Shown one piece after another: positions 15,445 to 24,741 of a DNA stretch of 64,000 nt. The notes beneath the pieces were generated by a model. It saw nothing but the letters and a program-made list of their open reading frames with translations, searched no databases and was not told the origin of the DNA. The DNA comes from Armatimonadota bacterium (GTDB taxonomy: Bacteria; Armatimonadota; Fimbriimonadia; Fimbriimonadales; Fimbriimonadaceae). The first letter of the stretch is position 1. Every line of letters begins with the position of its first letter. The DNA is taken from the NCBI GenBank assembly GCA_017303935.1, contig JAFLBD010000002.1, forward strand, positions 620,001 through 684,000, in the 5' to 3' direction. The translations under genes were made by a program, and so were the position numbers.

Positions 15445-17538
15445 TCAAAAGTCGCTGTTTTTGAACCTGCGGAGCCGCAAGGAGTTCAATACAACGGTCA
15501 CGCTGGATAGCGCCATCGCTGCCGCCGCCGCCATCGGATTGAGTTTGCCGACCATCGCCAGCGGGATCATCAGCACGTTGTAACAAAACGCCCAGACGAG
15601 GTTGGACTTGATGGTTTTGACGGTTGATCGTGCAAGCAGGATGGTGGTGGGAACGAGCCGCAAGTCGTTTCGCATCAGCGTGACTCCTGCGGTTTCGAGA
15701 GCGACGCCAGAACCGCCCGATAGCGCAAAACCGATGTCGGCTTGAGCCAATGCTGGTGCGTCATTGATTCCATCGCCGACAAAGCCTGAGGCGCCTTGAC
15801 TCTCTCGCACAATGCTCAGCTTCTCGGAAGGCGACTTGCTCGCAAACGCATGCTTGATCTTGATTTCGGCAGCAACTCGGTCCGCGATTTTCTGGTTGTC
15901 GCCAGTGATCATGGTGGTGGCGATACCGATCGCATTGAGCTTAGAAACAGCTTGATGCGCTTCTGAGCGGATTGAGTCTTCAAACGTCATCGATGCCAGC
16001 TCGTTGCCGACTTCGTCCAAGAGAGCGCTGGTCGTGACTTCATGCTCCGTGTCGCGTTTCGAGACAACGGAGAATTTGGTTCCATCGACGGTTCCGGACA
16101 CGCCTTTGCCAGGAATAGACTCGAACATTTCGACGGGTTTGGGTTCAATGCCGCGCTCCTGGGCGTAGGTGACGATCGCGCGCGCCAATGGATGTTCGCT
16201 CATCGCTTCGAGGCTGACAATCGTTTGGAGATGCGTTTCGTCGGACAGCGATGTGAGCCGTGGTTGGCCTTCCGTGAGCGTGCCTGTTTTGTCGAAGAAG
16301 ATGGTTTTGGTCGATGCGGCACGCTCCAGGACTTCGCCATCCTTGATCAGGATTCCAAGTTCGGCTGCACGTCCGGTGCTGACGATCAATGCTGTTGGTG
16401 TGGCCAAACCCAGAGCGCAAGGGCATGCGATGACGAGCACGGCCACAGCGCGGATCAGCGCGCCCTCGATTGGAACTCCAGTCGCTATGCTCACCAACGC
16501 GGTCAGGATCGAGAGAGCGATGATCGATGGGACAAAGACGCTCGAGACTTTATCTGCGAGATTCTGAATGGGTGCCTTGCTCGACTGCGCTCTGCGCACC
16601 GCGCGGATGATGCCTGCCAAAAGGGTCTGCTTGCCAACCAGATTGGCACGCATCACGAAGCTACCATTGGTGTTGAGTGTTCCAGCAAAAACCGTGTCGC
16701 CCACTCGCTTTTCAATGAGGTTTGATTCGCCCGTGAGCATGGCTTCATTCACAAATGAGGCACCGCTGACAAGCTCGCCATCCACAGGAATGGAAGCACC
16801 AGGCAGAATTTTGAGGGCATCTCCGACTTTGACCTGGTCTAGTGGGACTTCATTTTCCGTTCCATCTTCCTGAACCCGGATCACCATCGGTGGAGCGAGT
16901 TGAATCAACTTTTTGATCGCACCAGACATGCGTGTCTTTGCGGAGGATTCGAGGTATCTCCCGAGCAATACCAAGGTGATGATCACGGCACCGGTTTCGA
17001 AATAGATATGCTCGTTTTGATGATGGGAATTGCCTGCGTAGGCGATTAGCCCATAAATGCTCATGGCGAAGGCCGCCGCTGAACCTAATGCGACCAGTGT
17101 GGCCATACTGCTCGCCCGCTGCTTTGCAAGCTGGTATGCCTCTGAAAAGAATTCACGACCGGACCATGCATAAACAGGAATAGACAACGCCAGGAGCAGC
17201 CAATTGATGGGCTCTGGGCGATGGTGCCAGAACATCGAAAGTAGAAAAATCGGCAGGGTGAATGCCCCTGCTATCAACAAATTTGATGTGCTTGGGCTGA
17301 GGTCTGGAGTCGCAGAAGTGTCGCTCAGAACCTCGGCGGGGTAGCCAGATTTTGTGACTGTTTCAGCGACTTGTTCTGGAGTGAGATCGGGCGAATGCAC
17401 GACCAAAGCCGTGTTGTCGGTTAGGTTGACCTGTGCGGATTCGACAGTGGGGAGCTTCTTAAGTGCGCGTTCGACCCGACCAACACAGGCGGCGCAGTGC
17501 ATGCCTTCGATCTTGATTTCTGTTTCCAAATGAGACAT
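15445..17538 (-). CDS. copA: Cu(+)-exporting P1B-type ATPase
   Basis: A 697-residue heavy-metal P-type ATPase of the inner membrane. In order: one N-terminal metal-binding domain with GMHCAACVG (C15, C18), transmembrane helices, actuator motif TGES (269-272), the intramembrane copper site CPC (372-374) in ACPCALGLATPTAL, phosphorylation site D416 in DKTGTLTEG, the HP-type nucleotide motif SEHPLARA and GDGINDAPALAQAD near the end. CPC together with GMxCxxC points to copper(I) or silver export rather than zinc. The gene lies 16 bases after csoR on the same strand, so copper sensing and export form one operon. Confidence 0.95.
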   Translation of the reverse strand: MSHLETEIKIEGMHCAACVGRVERALKKLPTVESAQVNLTDNTALVVHSPDLTPEQVAETVTKSGYPAEVLSDTSATPDLSPSTSNLLIAGAFTLPIFLLSMFWHHRPEPINWLLLALSIPVYAWSGREFFSEAYQLAKQRASSMATLVALGSAAAFAMSIYGLIAYAGNSHHQNEHIYFETGAVIITLVLLGRYLESSAKTRMSGAIKKLIQLAPPMVIRVQEDGTENEVPLDQVKVGDALKILPGASIPVDGELVSGASFVNEAMLTGESNLIEKRVGDTVFAGTLNTNGSFVMRANLVGKQTLLAGIIRAVRRAQSSKAPIQNLADKVSSVFVPSIIALSILTALVSIATGVPIEGALIRAVAVLVIACPCALGLATPTALIVSTGRAAELGILIKDGEVLERAASTKTIFFDKTGTLTEGQPRLTSLSDETHLQTIVSLEAMSEHPLARAIVTYAQERGIEPKPVEMFESIPGKGVSGTVDGTKFSVVSKRDTEHEVTTSALLDEVGNELASMTFEDSIRSEAHQAVSKLNAIGIATTMITGDNQKIADRVAAEIKIKHAFASKSPSEKLSIVRESQGASGFVGDGINDAPALAQADIGFALSGGSGVALETAGVTLMRNDLRLVPTTILLARSTVKTIKSNLVWAFCYNVLMIPLAMVGKLNPMAAAAAMALSSVTVVLNSLRLRRFKNSDF

Positions 17539-17554
17539 ATACTAGGCGGGGGTA

Positions 17555-17848
17555 TTAGGAACGAATGAAGCGAGTTAAAGTGGTTCTCAGTTCGTCCACA
17601 AGGTCTTCGTGGGACATCGCTTGGGCGCAATCGTGGGCGGAGTCTGTGGTGTGCCCGATAATGCAAGAGTCGATGTGACTGATCACGAGTTCTGCGCCGA
17701 TTTGATCTAGCGCAGCTTTGGCAGCGGAGAGCTGAGTGAGCACGTCTACACAGTATCGTCCGTCCTTGATCATCGACCTAATGCCAGCGATCTGCCCTTC
17801 GGCTCGGGCAAGACGGCGGTCTAGAGCCTTTGCTGTGACTTCGTTCAT
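17555..17848 (-). CDS. csoR: CsoR-type copper-sensing repressor
   Basis: A 97-residue all-helical DUF156 repressor. The copper ligands of the CsoR group are all present: C33 (GRYCVDVL), H58 and C62 (ISHIDSCIIGH). Copper(I) binding releases the protein from DNA and induces copA. The start has a good operator just upstream (17857-17875), consistent with self-regulation. An RcnR or FrmR relative would have a different ligand set, so the copper assignment is fairly secure. Confidence 0.92.
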   Translation of the reverse strand: MNEVTAKALDRRLARAEGQIAGIRSMIKDGRYCVDVLTQLSAAKAALDQIGAELVISHIDSCIIGHTTDSAHDCAQAMSHEDLVDELRTTLTRFIRS

Positions 17849-17856
17849 AATGACAA

Positions 17857-17875
17857 TATACCTCTATAGGGTATA
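17857..17875. promoter_or_regulatory. probable CsoR operator
   Basis: An inverted repeat TATACC (17857-17862) / GGTATA (17870-17875) around TCTATAG lies 9 bases upstream of the csoR start. The CC-GG pseudo-palindrome with flanking TA resembles CsoR sites in other bacteria, so it probably controls csoR-copA. It overlaps the region just downstream of the SRAP gene stop. Confidence 0.65.
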
Positions 17876-17877
17876 CG

Positions 17878-18459
17878 TCAAAACAGGTTGGCTTGTTGCG
17901 GGCCAGATGGTTCGGGGTCAAACTCGAATGGGTGAACGATCGGATGTAGGAGCGATTCTGGTGACGGCCCTATCAACCAATCTTCAAATCGCTCCTGAGG
18001 GAGGATCAGTGGCATTCGGTCGTGGATTTCTGCCATGCGGCCTTGTGCCTCGGTTGTGATTATGGTGAAACTGTTGATGCCGTTCCACTGGTCGTACAGC
18101 CCGGCAAAGGCGATCAGGGGTTGCCCTTGAACCGTGATCTTGATCTTCTGTTTATCGCTCCACTCAAAGAAGTGGCTTGCAGGGACAAGGCACCTCGACC
18201 GCTTGAAAGGCTCGCGGAAGGTGGGCTTTTCGGTGACCGTTTCGCTTCTGGCGTTGAAAGCTCGCACGCCGACTTTGGGATCGTCTGCCCAATACGGAAT
18301 GAGCCCCCATCGCATCGGCACCGCCGATCCCAGAGTGGTGATGATCTCGGCTTGGTCCGTCGGGCGCAGGTCGTCGCGAGCCAAGTCTGATTGCAGTTCA
18401 GTCCCAAAAAGGAACTGGAATTGATGAGGGCTGACGATCAATCCGAATCTGGCGCACAC
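17878..18459 (-). CDS. SOS-response-associated peptidase family protein (SRAP/YedK)
   Basis: A 193-residue SRAP domain protein. After removal of Met, Cys2 (MCARFG) is the catalytic residue that crosslinks to abasic sites in single-stranded DNA. The other active-site residues are visible: N69 (RAFNARSET), E99 (SHFFEWSD) and H146 (EIHDRMPLIL). It shields abasic sites during replication. The start is GTG at 18457-18459, fixed by the need for Cys2. It is transcribed divergently from imuB-dnaE2 across an 81-base gap that holds palindromes, which suggests shared damage control. Confidence 0.93.
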   Translation of the reverse strand: MCARFGLIVSPHQFQFLFGTELQSDLARDDLRPTDQAEIITTLGSAVPMRWGLIPYWADDPKVGVRAFNARSETVTEKPTFREPFKRSRCLVPASHFFEWSDKQKIKITVQGQPLIAFAGLYDQWNGINSFTIITTEAQGRMAEIHDRMPLILPQERFEDWLIGPSPESLLHPIVHPFEFDPEPSGPQQANLF

Positions 18460-18485
18460 GCCTCATTCTGAACTTTTCTCAAAAA

Positions 18486-18505
18486 ATGTGTGGAAGACCA
18501 TACAC
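18486..18505. promoter_or_regulatory. imperfect palindrome in the SRAP/imuB divergent promoter
   Basis: ATGTGTGG (18486-18493) and CCATACAC (18498-18505) are inverted with 6 of 8 positions matching around AAGA. It lies between two genes that are damage-inducible in other bacteria, so a LexA-like site is possible. It does not match the well-known LexA boxes. Confidence 0.35.
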
Positions 18506-18530
18506 TTTTGGGTCTGATATGATAATAATA

Positions 18531-18558
18531 GTAGACATATATGCAGTATATTGTCTAC
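18531..18558. promoter_or_regulatory. GTAGACA-N14-TGTCTAC palindrome over the imuB start
   Basis: Exact 7-base arms GTAGACA (18531-18537) and TGTCTAC (18552-18558) surround the ATG at 18541. A repressor here would block transcription or initiation of imuB-dnaE2. Possible SOS operator; the inner 14 bases are AT-rich and not symmetrical. Confidence 0.4.
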
Positions 18559-19713
18559 GTATCGATATACCAGTTTTATGTCCGAGAGTTGCAGCGATTG
18601 CAACCGACGGATTGCGCGCGAGTGGTGATGCGAGAGGGGCGCGTGCTGGATGCCAACGATTTGGCATTGGCGAGCGGAATCCTGGTTGGGATGTCTGAAG
18701 GTGAGACCAAGACCGTTCTGGATGGCGGTGGAGAAATCATCGAGTTTCGTCAGGATGAATTTGAGCGCTCAAGAGAAACATGGCTGAATGTCTGCGCCAA
18801 ATTCACTGATGTCATTGAGCCAAGGTTGCCTCATGAAGCATTCTTGGATTTGAGCAGTCATCCCAGACCCAGCGAGGTTTTATCTCTTTTGCGCCGGGCT
18901 CTTGAAAAGATGCTGGAACTTAGCGTTGTCGTGGGTGTTTCGCAGTGTCGCTGGGTGGCAGAACTTGCCGCAAAGCGCAATGATGCAGATAAGCTGGCGT
19001 ACTTCTCTCCTCAGATGTTTGTGGCTCACGAACCGACTGCGATGCTATCTGAAATTCCGCCTGAGATTCGGTCACAACTCACCTTTTTAGGTTATCGCAA
19101 GGTTGGTGAAGTGGCAGAAATCGACCGGAATGTGTTGCTTCAGCAGTTTGGTGAAATCGGGCATTCAGTTTTTGATGCAGCGCGAGGAATGGGGGACGCT
19201 GTGGTCCATCCGCGCTATCCCAAGAATGCGATTGCTGTCTCCAAGCAGTTCGATGGAGCACCAGAAAACTGGGAGGAATTTTGGAATCTTGTTTGCCTTT
19301 TGGGGGATCAACTGGGAGGCCAGCTAGAGGCAAAGGGGCTTTGTGGTCGGCAACTCACTTTGGTGTATGAGTTTGCCAATGGCGGGCGAAGAAGAATCAG
19401 TCGGTCGTTTATCAAATCGTTCTTCCATCCACTGACTGTTCGTTGCGCGATCAAGCTGATGACTCAAAAATTCCCAGAGCATCCTGTAGAGCGAATTCGG
19501 CTGATCGCCACAGAAGTTGAACCTAGTGATGGGATTCAAATGGGTCTTGAAGGCATGAAATCGCGTCGGGAGCGGGTTCGAAGCGTGCATTCGGCTGTTC
19601 AAAGTTTGCAGCAAGTATTTGGAGACAAGGTGATTGAACGCGCCAGTGAGATGCCTCAAGAGCGCAGAAGCAAAGTGTTGTCTGCTTGGAGAGAGGTGTA
19701 TGGCTGGCACTGA
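18541..19713 (+). CDS. imuB: ImuB-like inactive Y-family polymerase
   Basis: A 390-residue protein resembling ImuB, the catalytically dead Y-family subunit that links the beta clamp to the error-prone DnaE2 polymerase. Visible features are an N-terminal strand IVYVSIYQFYVRELQRLQP where active enzymes carry the first catalytic Asp (none here), a helix-hairpin-helix-like part (PPEIRSQLTFLGYRKVGEVAEI) and a little-finger-like C-terminal region from about residue 230. No clamp-binding peptide is obvious by eye. Its end overlaps the start of the DnaE2-like gene by 14 bases, the usual mutasome arrangement. No imuA is present next to it. The assignment rests partly on the neighbour. Confidence 0.75.
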   Translation: MQYIVYVSIYQFYVRELQRLQPTDCARVVMREGRVLDANDLALASGILVGMSEGETKTVLDGGGEIIEFRQDEFERSRETWLNVCAKFTDVIEPRLPHEAFLDLSSHPRPSEVLSLLRRALEKMLELSVVVGVSQCRWVAELAAKRNDADKLAYFSPQMFVAHEPTAMLSEIPPEIRSQLTFLGYRKVGEVAEIDRNVLLQQFGEIGHSVFDAARGMGDAVVHPRYPKNAIAVSKQFDGAPENWEEFWNLVCLLGDQLGGQLEAKGLCGRQLTLVYEFANGGRRRISRSFIKSFFHPLTVRCAIKLMTQKFPEHPVERIRLIATEVEPSDGIQMGLEGMKSRRERVRSVHSAVQSLQQVFGDKVIERASEMPQERRSKVLSAWREVYGWH

Positions 19714-22700
19714 TCCTGTGATCGCCAAATGGAGAGAGGCCGGAAAGTGGTGGGAGTTTGAACCTTACAAAGAATTTACGCGAATTTCTGGCGAAAAGCG
19801 AGAGATCGTCAAGACCTCTAAGAGCTTGGGACTGAGTTTCTCAAAAAATCAAAATAAATCACCAGAAAATCACAAGGAGGAATGGAATCTCCGTGAGCGG
19901 AAAATTCGAGACGAGAAAGTAGCGGCGGCATGTGGCCAACTTCCTCCGCAGTACTACGAGCTTCAAGCCGCCCAAAAAGAAACAGCCTGGTCTGTCATCA
20001 CAGGAGCAGGGAGCAGCACGCCACTGCGGAACCAGGGCTATGTCGCTCTGCATTGCCTTTCAGGCTACACGTTTGGTCGCTCGGTGATGCTTGCTGAGGA
20101 GATTGCGACTCTGTGCGCCTTGGGAGGCTGCTCGGCTGCCGCCATAGTCGATCAGTTCAGTCTGGCCGGGGCGATTGAATTTTCAAAGGCTTGTAAGCGC
20201 AATGGGATTCAGCCCTTGATCGGCATGAGTGTCGAGCTTGAAGAAGGTGGGTGGATTGTGTTGATCGCGAAAAGCAAGCGCGGATATCGGTGCCTCAGCC
20301 TTCTTGCTACGGAATGTCATCTGAGTGAAGAGCGGCTTTTTCCCTTAGCGAATTGGAATCGTTTGGCGAAACACAGCCTCGATTTGATCTGCCTGACTGG
20401 GGGTGATCTTGGGCCGATCGATCGCAGGCTTGCTCGCAAAGACTACGCTGATGCCGCAGAGATACTCGACCGGCTGATTGGAATCTATGGCTCATCGAAC
20501 GTGTTCGTTGAGATCGAGCGAAGCCATCTTCCTTGGCAGAGAAAGGTTGAAAAGTTGCTGCTTGAATTGGCCACTGAAAAAGGGGTTCTCGCAGTTGCCG
20601 GAGGAGTCGTAACCCATGCTCGCCGGGATCAGTTCATTGCGCAGGATGTGCTCGTTTGTGCAGACACTTTGTGCTTGATCGACGAAGTGATCGGAAGGAA
20701 GCCAACTCGCTCCGACCAGCAACCGCAGATTCCACCCGTTCCTATTCGTGCTATCAATGCGGAACGGTTCCTAAAAACTGAGCACGAAATGTCAACGTTG
20801 TTTCACGATAGAATCGATCTGATAGAAAATGCGCGAAAAATATCCGAAAATTGCGATCTAGATGTTCTGCCTGGTCGTACAAGCCTGCCGCCATTGTTCC
20901 CAGACGACGCATTAGCCCTGCGAGAGATCATTGACATCAACAAATTTTCGGCGTACAAAAAAATTACTCGAAAAATAGATTCAAGGCTCGGTTATGAGCT
21001 AGAGCGAGTTATTTCGCTGGGATTTTCGACACATTTTCTGGTTGCCTTTGATATGGTTCGCTGGTCAAAAGAGCAAGGGATCCAGTTGAGCGGTCGGGGC
21101 TCGGTGGTGGATAGTGCGCTAGCCTATGTCCTCGGTTTCTCCCGGATCGATGCCATTCAACACAACTTGCATTTCGATCGGTTTCTACCCTCTGATGGAA
21201 ACAAGCGACCAGATATTGACATCGATTTTGAAGCTAGGCGTCGTGACGATGTTCGTGGTTATCTGACCCAGAAATATGGTGTTGAGAGGGTCGCGACGGT
21301 TTGCGCTTTTGGTGCCTATTGCTCGCGAGGAATTGTGCGCGAAGTTGGAAAGGTGTTTGGAATTCCTGATCACCTCATAGGATTTCTTGCAAAGAAAATT
21401 CATGGTGGAGTTGCCCCGGATAAGATCGAACAAGCGCTACAAAATCGCCCAGAATTGCGCGAACATCATATTCCTATTGAACGATTTCGATGGGTCATTC
21501 GCCTCGCTGAGAGGCTGATGGACGTTCCGAGAAACATCCGCAGCCATTCTTCTGGGGTGGTGATCAGTTCACAGCCCATCGCAGAGACCGTGCCTGTACA
21601 ATGGGGCGGAGCAGGGTCTTCAAAAATAGCGGAAAATAGCGATAAATTCCTGAGGATTATCCAATGGGACAAGCGCTCATCAAAAGTCGCCTTCGATAAA
21701 TTCGATATCCTTTGTCTTCGTGGCCAGGACGTTCTAAGCGATATTCACGACAAAGTGACTGTCAAAGACCAAGACTTTGATGTCAGCAAGGTCACTTTGG
21801 AAGATGAAGAGGCATATCGTGCCTTTCGGAGCGGAGAGCTGATCGGTATTCCACAGTCCGCCTCGCCGGCAATGAGGCAAGCACATGTCCGCCTTAAAAC
21901 CCAAAATCTTGAGGACGCTTCTTTGGTCCAAGCTGGAATCCGGCCAGGGGTTGGTGGCGCTGTGAAGATGAATGAACTGATCGCTCGTCGCTCAGGTTCA
22001 AAGCCGTATAGCTTTTTACACCCAAAATTAGAAGAAATTCTAGGCCACACCTACGGCATCATCGTGTTCCAAGAGCAGGTCGATCAGCTATTGCAAGAGT
22101 TCTGTGGGTGCAGTTCTGGCGAGGCCGAAGACATCCGCGATTCGATTCACAAGCGGCGAAGAGAAGACTTTGGCCAGATGATCAAGGAAAAAATCATCGA
22201 ACGCGTGCTGTCAAACGGACACTCGGTCGCCATCGCTGAGCAAGTTTTTGACTACGTCGCTGGGTTCAAAGGATACGGATTTGCTCAAGGGCACGCGCTG
22301 GCATTTGCAGAAATTTCCGTGCGCTGTGTCCACCTCATGCAGAATCATCCCGCTGAGTATTTCGCTGCGTTATTGAATGCTCAGCCAGCAGGATATTACG
22401 GGCCGTGCACGATCGCTAACGAGGCGAGATCGCGTGGGGTGAGTTTTGCCCGTCCATGCGTGAACAGTAGTAGTCTTGGGTTCATTGTTGATGAAACTCG
22501 CTGTGAAGAATCTGGGCTCATTGTCCCTGGAGGTAGCATTCGGATCGGATTTCACCAGATTCAAGGTCTTTCAAAGGGCACGAAAAGAAAAATCGAAGAA
22601 ATTCATGAAAAATTAGTGGATTCTGGTGAGGATCAAGACCAGCAGCCTTTTCACAGTGCTCCGCTTAGGTTCAACACTCGCGTGAAAACAGCGACGCAGC

Positions 22701-23425
22701 CATTGCCGAAGTCGCAGAAAAGGGCGGCATTCAGTAGCTTCTTTGATTTTGTACATCAAGTTCAGCCGAACCGCGATGAGCTAGAACAATTGATTCTTGC
22801 GGGAGCATTTGATTGCTTTTGTACTCATCGTAGGGCACTACTCTGGGCGGTGCCAAGCGCATATCAATATTCAAAATCTCTTCAAGGTGGCGGCGAGAAT
22901 CCAATGTTGCCGATGCTCATTCCGGAGCCAGAACTGCACACCCACCTGGCAGATATGGATGAACAGGAGAGGGCAGCCTATGAGCGGATGGTCTTGTGTA
23001 TGGATGTTGATGCACACCTGATGGCTTTCGAGCGGCCACGGATTGCAGGAAAGGCAGTCACCACGCAGGAGGCGCGTAGACTCACTCCTGGGGTGCCAGC
23101 GATTGTGGTGGGCAATCCAATCCGGCTTAGGTTTCCACCGACACCAAGTGGAAAGCGAGTGGTGTTCTTCGACCTCGAGGACGAAACCGGCCTACTGAAT
23201 GTGACCTGCTTTGATCGCGTTTATCAGGAATGCGGCAAGGCAATCGTCACCGCGCCGTATGTCACTCTATTCGGAGAATCTCAAAACAGAGATGGACACA
23301 CGGCGTTTTTGGCGTCACGGGTGATCCCATATCGCCCAATGTTGTTGCGTGACAGAATCCACCAACTCCCCGTGAGGAACGGTGACTTCTTGATGGGAGG
23401 GAATACTACGCCAAAATTAGCTTAG
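19700..23425 (+). CDS. dnaE2: error-prone DNA polymerase III alpha subunit (DnaE2-like)
   Basis: A 1241-residue C-family polymerase. The first ~100 residues (KWWEFEPYKEF...) form an extension absent from plain DnaE2 and similar to small proteins found beside imuB elsewhere. The PHP domain follows at YVALHCLSGYTF, where the usual H-x-H is broken to H-C-L, so it is probably inactive. Polymerase motifs are kept: RGSVVDSALAYVLG, the Asp pair in RPDIDIDFEARR (about residue 505) and KFDILCLRGQDVLSDI. The tail has helix-hairpin-helix and OB-fold regions. DnaE2 carries out mutagenic bypass after DNA damage. ATG 19700 is chosen because GAGAGG precedes it; the stop overlaps that of sufD by four bases. 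Confidence 0.9.
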   Translation: MAGTDPVIAKWREAGKWWEFEPYKEFTRISGEKREIVKTSKSLGLSFSKNQNKSPENHKEEWNLRERKIRDEKVAAACGQLPPQYYELQAAQKETAWSVITGAGSSTPLRNQGYVALHCLSGYTFGRSVMLAEEIATLCALGGCSAAAIVDQFSLAGAIEFSKACKRNGIQPLIGMSVELEEGGWIVLIAKSKRGYRCLSLLATECHLSEERLFPLANWNRLAKHSLDLICLTGGDLGPIDRRLARKDYADAAEILDRLIGIYGSSNVFVEIERSHLPWQRKVEKLLLELATEKGVLAVAGGVVTHARRDQFIAQDVLVCADTLCLIDEVIGRKPTRSDQQPQIPPVPIRAINAERFLKTEHEMSTLFHDRIDLIENARKISENCDLDVLPGRTSLPPLFPDDALALREIIDINKFSAYKKITRKIDSRLGYELERVISLGFSTHFLVAFDMVRWSKEQGIQLSGRGSVVDSALAYVLGFSRIDAIQHNLHFDRFLPSDGNKRPDIDIDFEARRRDDVRGYLTQKYGVERVATVCAFGAYCSRGIVREVGKVFGIPDHLIGFLAKKIHGGVAPDKIEQALQNRPELREHHIPIERFRWVIRLAERLMDVPRNIRSHSSGVVISSQPIAETVPVQWGGAGSSKIAENSDKFLRIIQWDKRSSKVAFDKFDILCLRGQDVLSDIHDKVTVKDQDFDVSKVTLEDEEAYRAFRSGELIGIPQSASPAMRQAHVRLKTQNLEDASLVQAGIRPGVGGAVKMNELIARRSGSKPYSFLHPKLEEILGHTYGIIVFQEQVDQLLQEFCGCSSGEAEDIRDSIHKRRREDFGQMIKEKIIERVLSNGHSVAIAEQVFDYVAGFKGYGFAQGHALAFAEISVRCVHLMQNHPAEYFAALLNAQPAGYYGPCTIANEARSRGVSFARPCVNSSSLGFIVDETRCEESGLIVPGGSIRIGFHQIQGLSKGTKRKIEEIHEKLVDSGEDQDQQPFHSAPLRFNTRVKTATQPLPKSQKRAAFSSFFDFVHQVQPNRDELEQLILAGAFDCFCTHRRALLWAVPSAYQYSKSLQGGGENPMLPMLIPEPELHTHLADMDEQERAAYERMVLCMDVDAHLMAFERPRIAGKAVTTQEARRLTPGVPAIVVGNPIRLRFPPTPSGKRVVFFDLEDETGLLNVTCFDRVYQECGKAIVTAPYVTLFGESQNRDGHTAFLASRVIPYRPMLLRDRIHQLPVRNGDFLMGGNTTPKLA

Positions 23426-24735
23426 CGGCCCGGATTCAGCTTGCTGAAAAGCATCGATTCCAGAGCTTGCTTTGCGCCTTCGCACTCGATCAATTCCAGA
23501 ACTTCTGCTGCAAACGCATAAACCAAAATCGCCCTTGCTTCTGCATCCCCGATGCCACGACTCTTCAGATAGAACAGTGCATCTTCTCGCAGATGCCCAA
23601 TGGTTGCCCCGTGGGTGCATTTGACGTCGTCCGCAAAGATCTCCAGCTGTGGCTTGGTATCAATTTCGGCGTTCGGCGAGAGCAACAAAGTCTTGTTTGT
23701 TTGCTTTGCGTCCGTCTTTTGCGCGTCCTGATGGACAAAAATCTTGCCGTTGAAAACGGCACGAGAATGATCGCTGAGAAGGTGTTTGTAAACCTCAAAG
23801 CTCTCGCAATGGGGCTTGACGTGATCCAACCGAGTTCGATTGTCCACATGTTGATCGCCCGAAAGAGCGACGACACCATCAAACCTAGTGTGCGCGTTCG
23901 ATCCGTCAATGAAGATGTTAATCACGTTTCGAGCAATCGCCGAACCAAAAACCACATTGTACGATCGGTAAGTCGAGTCAGACTCTTGCTTGACTTCAAC
24001 CAGACCCAGCGTTGTCGTTTTCAGGGATTCTGCACAAACGCGCACATGTTCGATCACCGCGTTTGGTGCCACAAAAATCTCGGTGACTGGGATCGTGAGG
24101 TGGCTGTCGTCATCGGCAGAGAGATAGGTCTCAATCAACTCTGCTTCTGAACCAGATTCGGCATTGATCACGAGCCTTGGAAAGCTCGCCGAATTCGCTC
24201 CAGAAGAGATGAAGACGACGTGAACCGGCTTATCTAGCTTCTCATTGCTAGCGAGCCCAAGAAATAGACCTTCCGAGAATGAAGCGGTGTTTGATGATGC
24301 AAAAACGTCTGCACCAGGCTTGCTCAGTCGCCCTAAATGCGCCGCTACCGTGAACTTTGCCTCGTCAATTCGAGCGAGTGTGCCCACCAGAGCTTGGCCC
24401 TTCGTCGATTGCGAAAGAAGTTCGACCGAAAGCCCGGCATGATCCGAGAGTTCCGCAGAATACTGCCCGTTAACGAACACGACTCGGTATTGATCAAATC
24501 CAAACAACGGGTGCGAAGCGAAGTCAAACTGGTCAATTCCTCCGCCCTGATTCCACTTTGTTTCCGAAACTGATCGAAGCGAGGTGTACTTGTATTCTTC
24601 GTCGTTGGTCGTTGGAAAACCGAGCGTATTCGCGCGTTCCAACGCCGCTTCACGGAGCTGTCGGATGCCTGGGATGGCGTCCATCGAGGCGTAAATTCCT
24701 TCCAAAATCATAGGAGTGATTGTTCCTGAGCTCAT
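23422..24735 (-). CDS. sufD: Fe-S cluster assembly protein SufD
   Basis: A 437-residue SufBD-superfamily protein that pairs with SufB and SufC to build Fe-S clusters. The family end is recognisable: DAQKTDAKQTNKTLLLSPNA, IDTKPQLEIFADDVKCTHGA and DALFYLKSRGIGDAEARAIL. The KCTHGAT motif contains the conserved Cys-x-His. The N-terminal region carries the expected KYTSLRSVS segment. It lies 6 bases after sufC on the same strand. SufB is the scaffold and is much more similar to SufB elsewhere than this protein is, so SufD is favoured; no sufB is in this window. Confidence 0.92.
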   Translation of the reverse strand: MSSGTITPMILEGIYASMDAIPGIRQLREAALERANTLGFPTTNDEEYKYTSLRSVSETKWNQGGGIDQFDFASHPLFGFDQYRVVFVNGQYSAELSDHAGLSVELLSQSTKGQALVGTLARIDEAKFTVAAHLGRLSKPGADVFASSNTASFSEGLFLGLASNEKLDKPVHVVFISSGANSASFPRLVINAESGSEAELIETYLSADDDSHLTIPVTEIFVAPNAVIEHVRVCAESLKTTTLGLVEVKQESDSTYRSYNVVFGSAIARNVINIFIDGSNAHTRFDGVVALSGDQHVDNRTRLDHVKPHCESFEVYKHLLSDHSRAVFNGKIFVHQDAQKTDAKQTNKTLLLSPNAEIDTKPQLEIFADDVKCTHGATIGHLREDALFYLKSRGIGDAEARAILVYAFAAEVLELIECEGAKQALESMLFSKLNPGR

Positions 24736-24741
24736 GGTAGG

